Below, piece by piece: positions 1 to 12,153 of a DNA stretch of 64,000 bases. How positions within the stretch are numbered: position 1 is the stretch's first letter; the number at the start of each line of letters is the position of its first letter. The stretch comes from Sphagnum compactum (lineage: Eukaryota; Bryophyta; Sphagnopsida; Sphagnales): assembly GCA_965153455.1 (NCBI GenBank), contig OZ234493.1:744001-808000 (forward strand), written 5' to 3'. Below the pieces are notes generated by a model, which saw nothing but the letters and a program-made list of their open reading frames with translations, was not told the origin of the DNA and ran no database searches. Position numbers and translations under genes: made by a program.

Positions 1-800
1 AAGAAACAACAAGGCTAACACTTCCTCAAGAAGCCACAGAAAGAACCAAACAAGGGAAGACAAGAAACAAAAGAAAAACAAAATTCAGAATATCAGATTG
101 GGCAAGATTGGAGACCACATATGCACCAACAGGAGAATTAAGAGATATCAGGAAATACAGAATGACAGATCTGGACAACACAGAATGAAGGATCTGGAAT
201 ACTGGAGCCGATGATTTTGATTCAAGAGATACTGCTAAGGAAACCACTGTTGAAATACTTAAAATTGTCAATGAGGCAGTAGATGATACTTCATCCACCA
301 TTGGAAGCTCAAGTGTGAAGCAATTGCATGAAACAACAACTTATGGAGCTTGAATCCACAGGGTCATTATGCCACAGTAGACACAGTACCTGATGATATC
401 ATTTCCAAGACCATGTCTATTTCATAATATTATAGTTTTCAGTCATCTTAGAGTTTGCACACAGAAGGAAAAAACACCTAATATCAGCCATACTACTGGC
501 TAGCAACAGACACCACAACAAAGACCAGATAAAGAAACAAAGAACGACAGAAAGGGAAAGGACAGGGAAAGACAAATGAAACAGCTAGGAAAACTCACTG
601 GGTACCCACGTGTGCCACTAAAATCTAGTCCCACAACAGCCATCTCAGATATTGATGGGCTTCGGTGTTGCTCAGATTTCTGCATTCACCCATTTCAGAT
701 ATCATTTAGTGTTCAGCATTGTATGTGACATGTGAGTGCATAATAACTTCAACATATTGTAATTTCCATTTGGCCATCACAAAGGACTAGGGTTTTAGGG
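1..800. other. No gene recognised
   Basis: Short open frames occur on the minus strand, but none has a recognisable domain and their residue content is low-complexity. No RNA gene or clear repeat boundary is visible. Confidence 0.5.
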
Positions 801-1760
801 TTAACTTGCCAATTTTGCTTCTATAGCTGCCTTACCACCACGCCCAAGGTGGCTTACTTTTGCAATTGCCCCTCTTGCATCAACCATGTGTTCACTTTTA
901 GTCTTGGTGTCACGTTGTTGCCAATATATTACTAATTTGTCCCATTGTTCTCGGTCCACTCCAAGTGGGCAGGCTTTGGCACCTTTCTGTGCATACCTTC
1001 TTTTTAAGCGTGCTCTTTCTCCTTTCATATATCGCCTTACACAATTCCTAAAGCCAGCAGCACTTAATTCACCACCTACATATTCAAATTTCCCATCCAA
1101 GTGCAAGCGGAGTCTAGCCATGTCTATAGGGTCCTGTTCTGTAACCTTAACCACTGCCATGTTCAAAGTCCGAGGTGCTAGAGACCTAATTGCACCATCC
1201 CATGCATCCTTCCCTTCACATGCACCATCAATTTGGCCATGCCTTGTCACTTGCACCTTATGGCCTGGCAAGCCTTTCTCCTTTCGTTCTTGGGCTTCAA
1301 ATTCTATAGCTTGCTTTGAAGCCCGTTGTTGCATACGACTTTCAGCGAAAACCTTGAGCTGGGCATCTACTTCTATTTCATTGTCCAAGGCCATGTCTGG
1401 TGCTTGCCCGCCCATGGGTGAATGTGGTTGCACCCTTTGACATAGCCCCTGATCACATACACCCCCTCCTTCACCCCATGTTGATTCACACATGTTGCTT
1501 CTAGCCCTTCCACAAGTGGCACAACAATTTGTAAGTCCCTTGTGCCCAGGGCTCAATCTTACCTTCCAATTAAGACATTGTGACACTTGGCAACAACTCC
1601 ACTGTCTTGTCTGCCCACATTGTCCAGCATTCCATGTGCATTCTGAACTTCCAACACCATGTTTACATGCCTGATTATTGCACCTTGCAAAGTCACCACC
1701 ATGCTTGCCACTTTGTACTGTTGCCGATGTGTTCTTTTGTAGCCCAGTGGCATTCACCAT
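801..1760 (-). CDS. Transposon-derived protein resembling plant Ptta/En/Spm transposase (Transposase_24-like)
   Basis: An uninterrupted 319-residue frame. The C-terminal third is the informative part. It has a basic helical stretch (FRNCVRRYMKGERARLKRRY), then a Val-Asp-x-x-Gln-Trp-Asp-x-Leu-Val-x-Tyr-Trp motif, then a segment with Lys-Ser-Glu followed by Ser-His-Leu-Gly-Arg-Gly-Gly-Lys. This order matches the conserved core of the plant transposase family found in CACTA (En/Spm) elements and domesticated relatives. The middle, around residues 110-180, is charged and probably coiled coil. The first 100 residues are Cys-rich and may not all be coding. I see no partner TNP2-like transposase and no terminal inverted repeats nearby, so this is probably an orphaned element gene. 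The start codon is the most upstream ATG and is not otherwise supported. Confidence 0.5.
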   Translation of the reverse strand: MVNATGLQKNTSATVQSGKHGGDFARCNNQACKHGVGSSECTWNAGQCGQTRQWSCCQVSQCLNWKVRLSPGHKGLTNCCATCGRARSNMCESTWGEGGGVCDQGLCQRVQPHSPMGGQAPDMALDNEIEVDAQLKVFAESRMQQRASKQAIEFEAQERKEKGLPGHKVQVTRHGQIDGACEGKDAWDGAIRSLAPRTLNMAVVKVTEQDPIDMARLRLHLDGKFEYVGGELSAAGFRNCVRRYMKGERARLKRRYAQKGAKACPLGVDREQWDKLVIYWQQRDTKTKSEHMVDARGAIAKVSHLGRGGKAAIEAKLAS

Positions 1761-2870
1761 ATTGATTTCTGGTTCGGTTTCAACCTGAGCTTTCTTTCAT
1801 GTTACTTTCTTTTCTCAAGCACACACACAACATGTTATACATAGGGAATGGGTAGAAGCTAGCAAAAAATACAGTCTGGTCATATATTGTCAACATGAGA
1901 CATGTAAATCCAAAAAAAACAGAGATTCCTATGGCAAACTTTTCAATCATGAACAACCCTAATCACACAAATAGGGCTATATATCAAAGGCATGCACATA
2001 AAGACTGATGACATTGAAGACAACCAACAAAGTTTTTGGTAAGAAATTCAGAAAACACCTTCCCATGAGGTATAACTTTATAGAGGAAATCCAATTTTCT
2101 TTTGTATCCAGCCAAAAGTTCTATGGAAAGAACATACGGATCACTAAGGTAATCCAGTGATGAATCATGACAGATAGGATCTTTCTACAGAAGAAGGGCA
2201 CACGAAGAGATAATGGAGCACAACCAACAGCAAGGGATTGACTTTGGACTTCCGAACCTTTTGGGATGCACAACAGAAAGTTTAGGACCTTCTTAGGTAC
2301 CCATTAAAACATAACATAGGACTGTTACAAACTTGGCTACACAACCTTCTTTCTAAGTCATACGATTTGGAAAGTACAGAATGAAGGACAACCATCCATT
2401 TCTTCCTACTGTTGTGGCAGCAAGATTGAACCTTTGACGTTCAATTTTCCCATTTGAATCCATAAATCTCCCATAATTTTTTCATTAGCAAAGATACTAA
2501 AAGAACAAAAAGCTTCTTTAACTTAGGCACATACGAAGAGTTTTAAATCAATAACAGAATTGGTGAGCTTTTCCAATATTGTGGTTCCATGGACAATCTC
2601 CACCAAATCGTGCAACGTAACAAAACAAATGTTGTGTCTTTTCCAGCCTGTGAGTACCATAATCATCATCATCCTCTTCACTGTGAATGGCAGTGGGTAC
2701 AATTAAATAGATGATAATATGCTCACACCTCGTGCAAAATTTCGGAAAAGCAGATCAGAGATACATACTCAAGTGATCAAGAGCTGAAGGAGGCATGACC
2801 CCTGAAATGCAACCACAGCCACCAATCACCAAATAGAACATTGAAAACACATCCATTAGCTCCCTCTGTC
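1761..2870. other. No gene recognised
   Basis: AT-rich sequence with no long frame, RNA gene or obvious repeat. It may be the flank of the transposon-derived gene on the left or the upstream part of the broken gene on the right. Confidence 0.4.
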
Positions 2871-2979
2871 ACAAAGTGGAGATCAATTCCAGACAAAAAT
2901 CTTTCCTTCCATTGACCTTAATTCATCACAAAAGTCTTATACAACTGTGCATCTCATACCTTTATCTCCATTTTCAAGA

Positions 2980-4198
2980 TGTGGCTGTCACCTACATTCC
3001 AAGGACAGGTTTTGCATGTGAAATGGCTTTCAAGAGGGGTTCCTCATGTTGTGCTAGTTGATGCGTTGATCTTGCAGGTCTTGCATCTCTCAGAGGTCAT
3101 CTGATCTATGATGATACATCTGAGGCAGCTGAGGAATTAGATAGATCCAACAATGTGTCCGATGGAAAATTTGATATGGTAGAAGATGAGAGAGTTGCTA
3201 AAGCAGTCATCGGAGAAGTCAATCTCCGTAAGCAGGAAGAGGACATAGCTGGTGAATCGGCTACTGCTGCTGCCCACATGTCCCCTCTTTTTGAAACTAG
3301 ACCTGCTCCAACTCTACAGCATAAGCCTGCATTTCCTGCAGAAGAGCCAAAGTTGGAAGAGATTGAAGGACAAGGGTTACATCTGAACTGTCTTGATGAA
3401 CTTTATACATCTCTTGAAGCTGAAAATTGTGATACATTTATGTCAGTGGGAACACTGGACATCTCTGAGGGGCTCCTCCCTGAGAGGAATCTGGAGATGC
3501 CAAGGGATGACAGATCTAAAACTGAGGTAAATTAGAAGGAGCAGAGACCTTGTGAGGAACAAACTATGGTCTTTGCAACTAACACCAATCACCCAGTTGC
3601 TTCAAAGCAGATGCTAGACAATGCAGGGGATTACCCAGTGGAAACTTATGAGAAACAAGAAGATGAGAGCTCTGGAGACACATCTGCTGAGGTGTCCCTG
3701 AATTTCAATCCAAGTCATGCTCCAACTATGCAGGACAATTTTGTGGTCCCTGCAAAGGAGCTGGTGACAATTGATGGTGTGGGTGAATATGTGCATCTTA
3801 CTATTCCAATTCTTCTTTTCTCTGTTGCCTCAGATAAAGATGTAGAGTAGTTGGATTATGACAACTATCCAGTATCTCGAAATGGAACCTGTAATGCTAC
3901 AGAACAGCTGGAAGAACTAGCTAAGATAGAAGGATTTCAAGGGGTCAATGATTTGGATGAAAAAAAAACCAGCTTACCTACTGGCGAAGGTACCCACTTG
4001 AACTCATGTATGAAGACATTACATGCTCCAAGCATGCAAGAGAGTTGTGCATATCAGGCAATGAAGACAGCTTCAGAGAAAGATTCAGGTGAATCAGTGG
4101 ATCTGCAATCCAGCCACACTCTATTGGGTACCTCACCTGCTGCAACTGGAGACAATGAAGAAGAGACAACAAGTGGGGAACTGATATTTCCAAACTAG
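2980..4198 (+). pseudogene. Broken acidic repeat protein gene of unknown family
   Basis: Three open stretches (about 3155-3535, 3566-3850 and 3851-4198) lie in one reading frame and are separated only by TAG codons at 3533-3535 and 3848-3850; a third TAG at 4196 ends the last. The protein is acidic and contains a degenerate repeat whose core is Pro-Thr-Leu-Gln, His-Ala-Pro-Thr-Met-Gln and His-Ala-Pro-Ser-Met-Gln, one per stretch. Upstream, protein-like sequence (RGVPHVVLVDALI, then GLASLRGHLIYDDTSEAAEE) is recovered only by changing frame near 3038 and near 3075. The simplest reading is a pseudogene with two frameshifts and two nonsense codons. A pyrimidine-rich acceptor-like site just before 3835 leaves open that some of the stops lie in introns. 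I do not recognise the family. Confidence 0.4.
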
Positions 4199-4425
4199 AT
4201 GTAAAGAACACGCTAGGGTGAAATCAGATACAGTTTAGGGTTCATGAATGACCTTGTCAATGAATGAGGCTGAGTAGCATCAGTGGTTCTGCTCAAATGG
4301 TGCCGAGGGGTACAACATTCCACGCCCTCCATAAAACTTCACATCAAGTAGCCAACGAAGGCATACAAAGTTAGAAATCTTGTGCAAGCAATCTTCTGCA
4401 TATTCTTTTGTCCCCATACAAACAA

Positions 4426-4521
4426 ATGCCTAACACCTACTTGTTATACTCATGCATTAGTATGTGATTGAGCTCCATCCACAATGCCTAACCCCTACTT
4501 GTTACACTCCTGCCTAACATA
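4426..4521. repeat. Short tandem duplication, about 55 bp unit
   Basis: The phrase beginning TGCCTAAC.CCTACTTGTTA occurs twice, near 4430 and near 4484, each followed by a CTC(A/C)TGC segment. It lies in sequence with no gene. Confidence 0.55.
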
Positions 4522-4929
4522 CTGGAAAAGGCAAAGGCACCACATAACTTAGAAACTCTCCGATGTCTCGCAAATTCACCACATCGTCTGAAAAATCCTA
4601 GCTTAGAGAGTGCAATATGTTGGTGATCGATATGATGTTTTAAGTCTAGATAACACAAGGGGCAAGACAAGCAACTTGGGTGCCAAGACAAGGTGGCCTT
4701 GGGCATCACAAAAATAGACCCTATGTTGCATGGTCCCAAGAAGGGTACACTGTGATAAAGTCACCTTACCCTGCACCTGTATGGGGCCGAGGACACGACA
4801 GCCCACGGCTTATGACAGAATGATTTTAAGTTGTGTAAGGGCCATGACACTGTGGGCTGGGTTCCCTGACACTATGACATGGGCCCATGACAAAATGGAA
4901 TGGACTTAGGTTACCAAAGGGTAGGACAC

Positions 4930-5180
4930 GAATGCATCACTACCCAAGAACTTCAAGCTCCCTTAAATAAACAATTGCAAACAACATATAAAAAGGGATA
5001 ATAACTTTTTTTTTCCAACTTTAGAAGTTTTATTTTTGATTAAAATTAATTAATATAGCCTAAGTACAAATTTTATTTTTTGTAACTATATTTTTAATTA
5101 TAATTGAATTGAATCAATATAAAAATATAAAGTTATATTATTAAATTTATTTTTATTATAATTGAAAATCTATTAATAAT
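4930..5180. other. Very AT-rich tract
   Basis: Dominated by A and T runs with no frame or repeat unit that I can define. It separates two patches of more mixed composition. Confidence 0.5.
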
Positions 5181-6046
5181 TACCTTAAATCTTGGGCATG
5201 ACACGTGGTGCCTTTGTGTACAACAACTAAAAAAAACCAGCAGAAGATGGCGATGAGCCCAGATCCCGGCTCATCATCCTCTTTTGCACTTGAAGGAAAA
5301 AATCAAGAGATGACAACGAACCAATATGGACCACCACCCCTTCTCAAAATGAAATAGAGGAGTTTTTCCTATCTAAAAGAATCAAATTTAGAACAAAACA
5401 TTACCTAAAGACCTCTTTGCCCTTTTGGTCTTGCATCACCTCGTGAAGTTTATGTTTTTACTAAAAGCCACCAGAAGATATGCCATAGAAAACACCTATC
5501 CTCCTAAAATTCTCAAGAATTTCCACAACAAATCATAGATCACCAGAACATAATGGGCAAATACATTTTGCAAGTAAGAGTAGAAAAACAAAATAGGAAT
5601 TGTCCGAGTAGAATATTGTGAGCTTGTGCAAGCAATGCAAGAATTCAAGGCAAGGTGGCCTCACCACAAAACGATAATCACAATGAAAACACATGAGGCA
5701 ACATGGCCTCACCACATGCCAGTATTTTTGAATAAAGCTCAAGGCCTCTTAAAAAACAAGAGTGAATTGTTTAATGTATTGCATGCACCCATTTACAAAA
5801 TCACTAGTTCAAGTATTCTCAAAATCTCTGAAAATTTGAAAATTTGTCAAATGTACTATGCCCATTTACAAATTGAATAAAATGAATTTCCAACACACAC
5901 AATAAACTCTAACCAGCATCACTGGTGTGGTTCCTTTTGGCTAGGAGCTTGTCTAAATGCTCTATACCACACAACCCCTTTCCTCCTTACTTTTGCATTT
6001 GTCAGGGGGTGGTGACATCCCTAGTATAGGAAGGTACAGTAATGAA

Positions 6047-6204
6047 GCATCAGGTGGCAATGTAGTCAGTGAGATCACAAAAACCCAGGAGATGCATCAG
6101 GTGGTGATGTAGTCAGTGAGTTCACAGTTGAGAAGAAACCCAGGAGATGCATCAGGTGGTGATGTAGCTAGTGAGCTCACACTTGAGAAAAAACCCAGGA
6201 GATG
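6047..6204. repeat. Minisatellite, three copies of a 47-55 bp unit
   Basis: Units start at about 6047, 6094 and 6149, each with GCATCAGGTGG(C/T)(A/G)ATGTAG and ending in AACCCAGGAGATG. The first unit is about 8 bp shorter. The array runs directly into an inverted repeat. Confidence 0.85.
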
Positions 6205-6216
6205 ACAAGAAGCCGG

Positions 6217-6289
6217 GAGCCTCCCAGCTCGTCGTCATCTTTTCCATTAGAGGAAAAAAACTAAGAGACAACGACGAGCTGGGAGGCTC
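6217..6289. repeat. Inverted repeat with 24 bp arms
   Basis: The arm at 6217-6240 (GAGCCTCCCAGCTCGTCGTC...) is complementary, apart from one or two bases, to the arm at 6266-6289. About 25 bp lie between them, so the DNA or RNA could fold into a strong hairpin. A diverged relative of the same arrangement lies near 5245-5320. Confidence 0.8.
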
Positions 6290-6599
6290 ATTGTCGTCTT
6301 CTACACCTAAGAAACTAACTAAGAAATGATAACAAGCACTAGTAAAAATCAATCAAAATGTAACCACTCCATTTACGACTACATGCGACTTATAGTCGTT
6401 TGCGATTGGATTTGGGAATATTTGCAACTACAAAACCAAATTTCAACTATTTTGGTCATTCTCACAACTATGATGCAACTATTAAAATTTTCATCCTATT
6501 GCTTGGATCAATTTACATTCATTTTCATCCATTAATAGGTTGATATGTCCCATTAGTCGCAGTAGTCACCAAATTAGTTGCATCCTAAATGTATTCTAC

Positions 6600-9500
6600 A
6601 ATGACATACGGGTGTATTTTAATGTATGTACTAAAATTATATATATATGCATACGTATGTATATTGTTCATATAATGAATCTCAAAATTAATATTTGAAC
6701 TTTGAATTTTTTATTCAAATCTGAAAATTGATATTGCGATTATGAAAACTACTATTTTAGTTTTTAAAAACAATATTAGAAATTGAAACTTGATATTTGA
6801 ATCTGAAAATTGTTATTTCAATTGTTTAAAAGATTATTTGAATTTCAAATTTTTTATTTGAATATGATATTTTCAATTTAAATTCAAAAAGGCTTCTTTG
6901 ATCTAAAAATTGATATTTGAATTCTAAATTCATGTTTTTGAATCCAAAACTTAGTATTTCAATTCAGAAAGTTATTAATTGTTTATAAAAATGGACATTT
7001 TAATTTTGAATATTTTCATATGAATATGGAAATTTATATTTCAATTTCGAAAAAATTTCATTTAACTTTTCAATAATCATTTGATTTGAACCTGAAATTT
7101 CAATTCCAAATTATTATTTGGGATTTTCAAAATTAATACTTCTAGTTTGAAAATTATTAAAGAGTGGCTCGCTTCATTTAAAAAATTTACTTTAAGATTT
7201 TCCAAAGTGCATTTTTTACGTCAAAAATGTAAACTTGTATATTTATAAAAGTATTCATCTATTTCAAAACTCAAGGACATTTGACCACATAATATAATAT
7301 ATAGCTTAGGCTACATTCTTTGTGAAAAAAACTTTTCTTAATTCCACATAATTATGGTATGAAAGACTTTATCATTTTCATTAATTGTTGGTGTCATTAA
7401 GAATTTATAAAACTTTCATATGATATTGAAATAGTTTGAAGGAACTCATTTTGAATTACAAACCAAGGTTCAAAATTTGAAAAGTCTATGCAATTATTTC
7501 TTTACAAATTCTAATCATAGTGAGTCCATTTTTAACTTTATAAGGATTGTGATCTTACAACTGGTTTTTGGTTTAAAGTCCCTCATTTGATCTAAAGCTT
7601 TTGGTTTCAAATAATTTCATTGTTGTATCACGGTAAATTTCATAAGAATTATAATATTAAGATATTTTCATAAAATTGAAATAAGATTTGAAAATAGACA
7701 CATTGCAATCCATAAAGGTGCCAAAAAAATGAAGAATGTGACATTAAAAAATGGATATCCTTGTAGACACCCTAAAAGAAGGGGTTCTTTTGCCGATTTT
7801 TTGATGGCAAACCAAATGAAGGGGGCAATGTTGCTTCTAAACCACCTATGAATGACTTTTCAACCTGCTATGAACCACCTTTGAACCAATCTTGGCATGT
7901 TCTCAACTAAAGAGTTTTAGGTCTAGGTTATAGGTTGGGTTCTAAGGTTTTCAAACTGGATATTCCAAGTTTTGATCATTGGAAACTAATTAGTGAAACA
8001 CTTTCTTTTCAAAATTGGTGGAATGGGGGTGTTGCCTTTGTTTAAACAAGTTCAAATTCTTTAAGTACACAAGTACAATTTAATTTTAAAAATATATAAA
8101 CTTGGCCCTACACTTTAAATAAGTTAGTGCAATTGATTGGTAAGTAATATTATATAATTTTTATCTTAAGCTATGTGCATTAGTTGAACAAATTAATATT
8201 ATGCAAAAAATAATTTTTATTCAATGTTTGTAGTGAAGATGGAACTAAGTCATGTTTTAAATTAAATTAATTTAAAATTCCTTTGGGAAATTGATTAGAA
8301 TTGAAAGTTTTAGAAATCCAAAAAACCAATTTCAAAACAAAATTAAAAATTCTATCAAAAACCAAAAAAACAAAACTAGGACCAAATGTTCCTTTTGAAA
8401 TTAAGAATTAGACAACATTGCTTTGCACCTTTTCAACCACTCATAAACCCCCTATGAACCTTTGAACCACCCATAAATAAGCATGATTTTTGTTGTTGTC
8501 TCACCTAATATTTTACCAAAAGGGCTTGGGAATTAGTATCAAGGTTTGGCAAGGATAGTTTCGATCGTTTGGTGGCTTTCTCGCTCATAACTTTTTTGTT
8601 TTTTTGTGTCTTTGTTCCTCCGTGTTGCCTGTGCCATTGGCCCAAGTGCATGACAAAATAGTGAAACTCAACATGTGAACATTGTTTTGCAATGTATGAA
8701 GTGATTTTTTGAACATCCAAATATGAAAGGAAATCATGCTTGAATTGAATGGTAGCCTTCAAGTGTTACCACCTTCTCAACTTATTTTTCCTTCCAAAAC
8801 CTGGTTTTTTGAAATTTATTTGAATTTTCAGAGGCAAAAATCACTTAAAAATCAAATATCTCCCACATTCTGAATCCAAATCTTACCAAATAAATCCCAT
8901 TGAATCCTACTCGTCGAAATCTTTTCAACAACACCAAAGGCACATTCCAATTCCTCCAAAATTTTCACCTACAATTTAGTTTAATTTTCAGTGAAGAAAT
9001 CATTCAATATTCAAGAACTTTTGCAGCGTAAGTCCAAATGTCATGGAACAAAGCCGATGCACCCCTCCTTGTTGAAATCTTTCCAAAGACACCAATAACA
9101 TGATCTGAAGCATCTTGGTTCAGTGGATCTCATAACTACAAAACAAAACAACACAAATTACCCTCCTTCATAGATAGATGTTCCTCTTTGTGCTTCAAAA
9201 TGTGATGGGCAAGGAGAACTATAGTTTGCAAAACTTTTAAACCCTAAACCCTCTATGCATTCAACTTCTTACAAGGTTTAGAGACATTCAATGCTAAAAT
9301 GTTGATTTGGATGGTAGTGAAAAAAAACCTTGAAAATTGATGAATGCTGTCTTTGGAATGCAAACCATGGTCAATTGTTGCCCCTTTGGAGCAATTGAAA
9401 ATTCTTTTACAAGTGACAATTTCTTCTCTGTCCTTTTGGCATTCTAATCTATAGTAACTAGAACAAGGAAAATGTTTCTTAAAACATGAGCTGCATGTTT

Positions 9501-10050
9501 ACAAGACAAGTTCATGCATGCATGTGCTGGTAAATTCTAGTATGACTAAAAACTCCTTGTGAGGTAAGTGATTTGGCAATCATCCACACAAGAGGACGTA
9601 GTTCAAATTTGGCTCCAGGTCGGAGAGGAAAGTAGAAAAATTGATGAATCATGTTATATTTTGGCAACATTACTGTGGAATTTCAAAATGGTAGAAGCTA
9701 GCATTAACTACATTTGAGGAATCGGTTGTGGGAATGGGTGGAAGCTTGAGAGGTAAACAACAGCAACAACACTCATGTTGATTTAGGACCCCGAAGGAAG
9801 GAATTTCTTCTCTTTTCATACCTGAAGCATTGTTGACACAAGAATGTGTCCTTGTTCATATCCTTCTCGTACTCCATCCAAACATCTAGACCTATGCCTT
9901 CTAAGTATCCTCACAACACTTGGGACAAGTTTTTATTTGAACAAACAAATTTTTTTTAAAAAAAAAACTCCTCCAGTTTATTTCAGCTTTGAATAAAACA
10001 TCGAATTTGTGAGGCTGTTTTCTCTCTTCCGTGGGTTTTCCAACTGTTTC
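6600..10050. other. AT-rich gene-poor stretch with degenerate periodic sequence
   Basis: Between about 6660 and 7130 the sequence repeats loosely around the phrase TTGATATTTGAATCTGAAAATTG, as an old, eroded short-unit array would. Between about 7840 and 8480 two passages share phrases of the type AACCACC(T/C)ATGAA. No coding domain was recognised. These look like decayed transposable-element DNA. Confidence 0.45.
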
Positions 10051-10143
10051 TTGCTGAAGGTTTATGGCACTCAGTTTGGATCGAATCAAAGCTTTGCGTT
10101 TTGAAGGGAGATTTAAGAGAGGCAGAGTGAGAGACAGAGACGG

Positions 10144-10380
10144 GTTGGCGGCGGACTTTTTTGGGAACAAGTTACAAGGCACACAGAGAGAGACAGAGAG
10201 AGAGAGAGAGGGGGAGAGAGAGAGGAATTCGTGGCGGAGTGTTTTAGGAAGAAGTGAGGCATCCCGAGAGAGGGAGAGGTTGTGGCGGAATCTTCTAGGC
10301 AGAAGTCGAGGCATCCTGCTCGAGAGGGGGGTATTGGTAGCGGAGTTTTTTAGGAAGAAGTTGAGGCATCCTGTTGGGGA
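10144..10380. repeat. GA microsatellite inside a degenerate 51-54 bp tandem array
   Basis: GTGGCGGAGT-type phrases followed by TTTTAGGAAGAAG recur at about 10231, 10282 and 10336, with a weaker first copy at 10145. A (GA)n tract at about 10182-10224 separates the first copy from the rest. The GC-rich composition differs sharply from the AT-rich DNA to the left. It lies 1.8 kb upstream of the VDAC start codon and could belong to a distal promoter or an untranslated leader. Confidence 0.7.
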
Positions 10381-10389
10381 TCAGCGGAT

Positions 10390-12153
10390 TTGATGTTGCA
10401 TTGATGTCGTTGGTGTTGTTGGTGATGGGAGCTCTGTGTGATTGGCAAATTTTGATGAGCTATTTCTATTGTTGTTTCTGTGTGGCCGTGTGTGGACGCG
10501 TTTTCTTCAGTCATTTTAAGCGTCGCAGTATGGAGTGCTTATGATGGTGCCATTGTGTTTCTCCGACTCGGTCTAGGTGCCAAAAGGTGCGAAGGCGGAG
10601 GAAGTAACGTTCGCAAGGCGCCAGCAACCTTTCGGTACCTTAAAAGCTTTTCCGATTTCTGAAGATGTTCGATTCCTCTGATGACAGATAAAGAAGATTG
10701 CCCCACTTTTTTCTTCCACCTTCCAGTGAAAATTGTGCGAAAAAAGTGCCAAGCTACTTGCCATTTTATAAAGACCTTGATCTTGTGGGAGTTCGTTTAC
10801 GGTTTCTGGGATGCGGTACAATTTGGACGATATAAACCAGACGAGGGGAAGGTTTCACTTCTTTTCAAGTGTAAGAAGTTGTGCAAATTTTATGCATTCC
10901 AAGTTTCTTCAAGGAGTAACAATCTGAGTCTATCTGCTTGCCAGATTGACTTCCACTCTGCATTCTGGTTGAAGAAGAGCACCGTCTTCTCCTTTTGCGC
11001 TTTTGGTAGGATTTGGAGCTATTCATACCACGGGGACCTGCCCGCTTTCAAAATGACGTAGCAAATATAGTGATCTTTTGGGGAAGATGCGCCTTGATCA
11101 CTCGGCCATATAAGAAAGATGAAGAAGGAGCAAATCCACTTTCTTTGCAAGCCAAATTGCTAATGCCTTCGCATTCTCTTAGATCAACGCCACACACGAT
11201 TGCATTGCCATCCATAAACATCAGGCTACAGTTGATGGTCCCAACTTTCCACCACAATTGCACATGAGAGCTCTTCCCGAAGTCATCTCTCCCCGTCTCT
11301 CACCGCCCCTCTTTTATGGTCAGATCTTACTGGGCAAGATGGTCTCGTTATCTATGTCTCGGAACAGCCCACCTTAACCATCAAAATATTCTACACATGG
11401 GACCACAAAGCACATCCATGTTGTGTAATGCGAGTGTTATAGCGACAGCAAGGAGGAGATCCATGTTCCTGCTATCAAGCTCCGTGTTCCTGCTTCGTGT
11501 ACTCTCTTTATGCTCATGATTAGCGGGAGCAATCACAAATTTTTCCAAGCTGAAAACTCACCAGTTCCTGTCTTCGATTAACCTTCTCTTCAAAGTGTTG
11601 TCAGTGGTGGAATCAACTGTATTCTATCTCATCTTGGATCTTCTTTCTGCTGATTGCTTCCTGAATGACAAGCTTTGACAAGTCCAGACAAATGCAACCA
11701 CTCTGTCTCCATACTCTCTCAAACAAGTCTCTTCGGTTTTTGGCAAATTTTCATACATAATGTTAAGTAGCAGCCATCTGTCCCTTCTCCCACACAAGCA
11801 CATACAGTTCATGTCATCCTCTCTGTGATTGTTCTCTTCTTCCTTGTGCAATACTACAGTTTATACCTTCCAATGCTTTGTGAGGATGAAGAACATGCAT
11901 TGTCTTCTGTGTGATCCATTGTCTAAGAAGTTTTTGCAATCTTGTTCATTGAATTTATTTCATTGCAGTGATATGATAGTGTGCTTTGTGGTCCCATGTG
12001 TAGAATATCGTCATTATTCTGGATCTCTGAAGCTCCTTGATAGCTAAAAGGACACCCTTGTCTTGTCTGTGTGCCTTCTCAAAGCACCGCAGTCTGCCCT
12101 GCATTTCTTCCAGTTGCCTCCTGTCTTAACCAAGCAAGGGACCTGAAGCAAAG
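10390..12153. other. Upstream region of the VDAC gene
   Basis: No frame here has a recognisable domain. GC content is higher than in the desert to the left. The region probably holds the promoter and 5' leader of the VDAC gene, possibly with a leader intron, but I cannot place the transcription start. Confidence 0.35.

Noticed and set aside
886-1440. Plus-strand frame of 184 codons
   Set aside because: It is antisense to the transposase-like gene, which shows real motifs; this frame shows none.
9233-9255. Two telomere-like AAACCCT units
   Set aside because: Only two units, with no array and no gene placed to use them as a telo-box.
10064-10393. Plus-strand frame rich in Arg and Glu
   Set aside because: It is produced by the GA microsatellite and the purine-rich tandem repeat.
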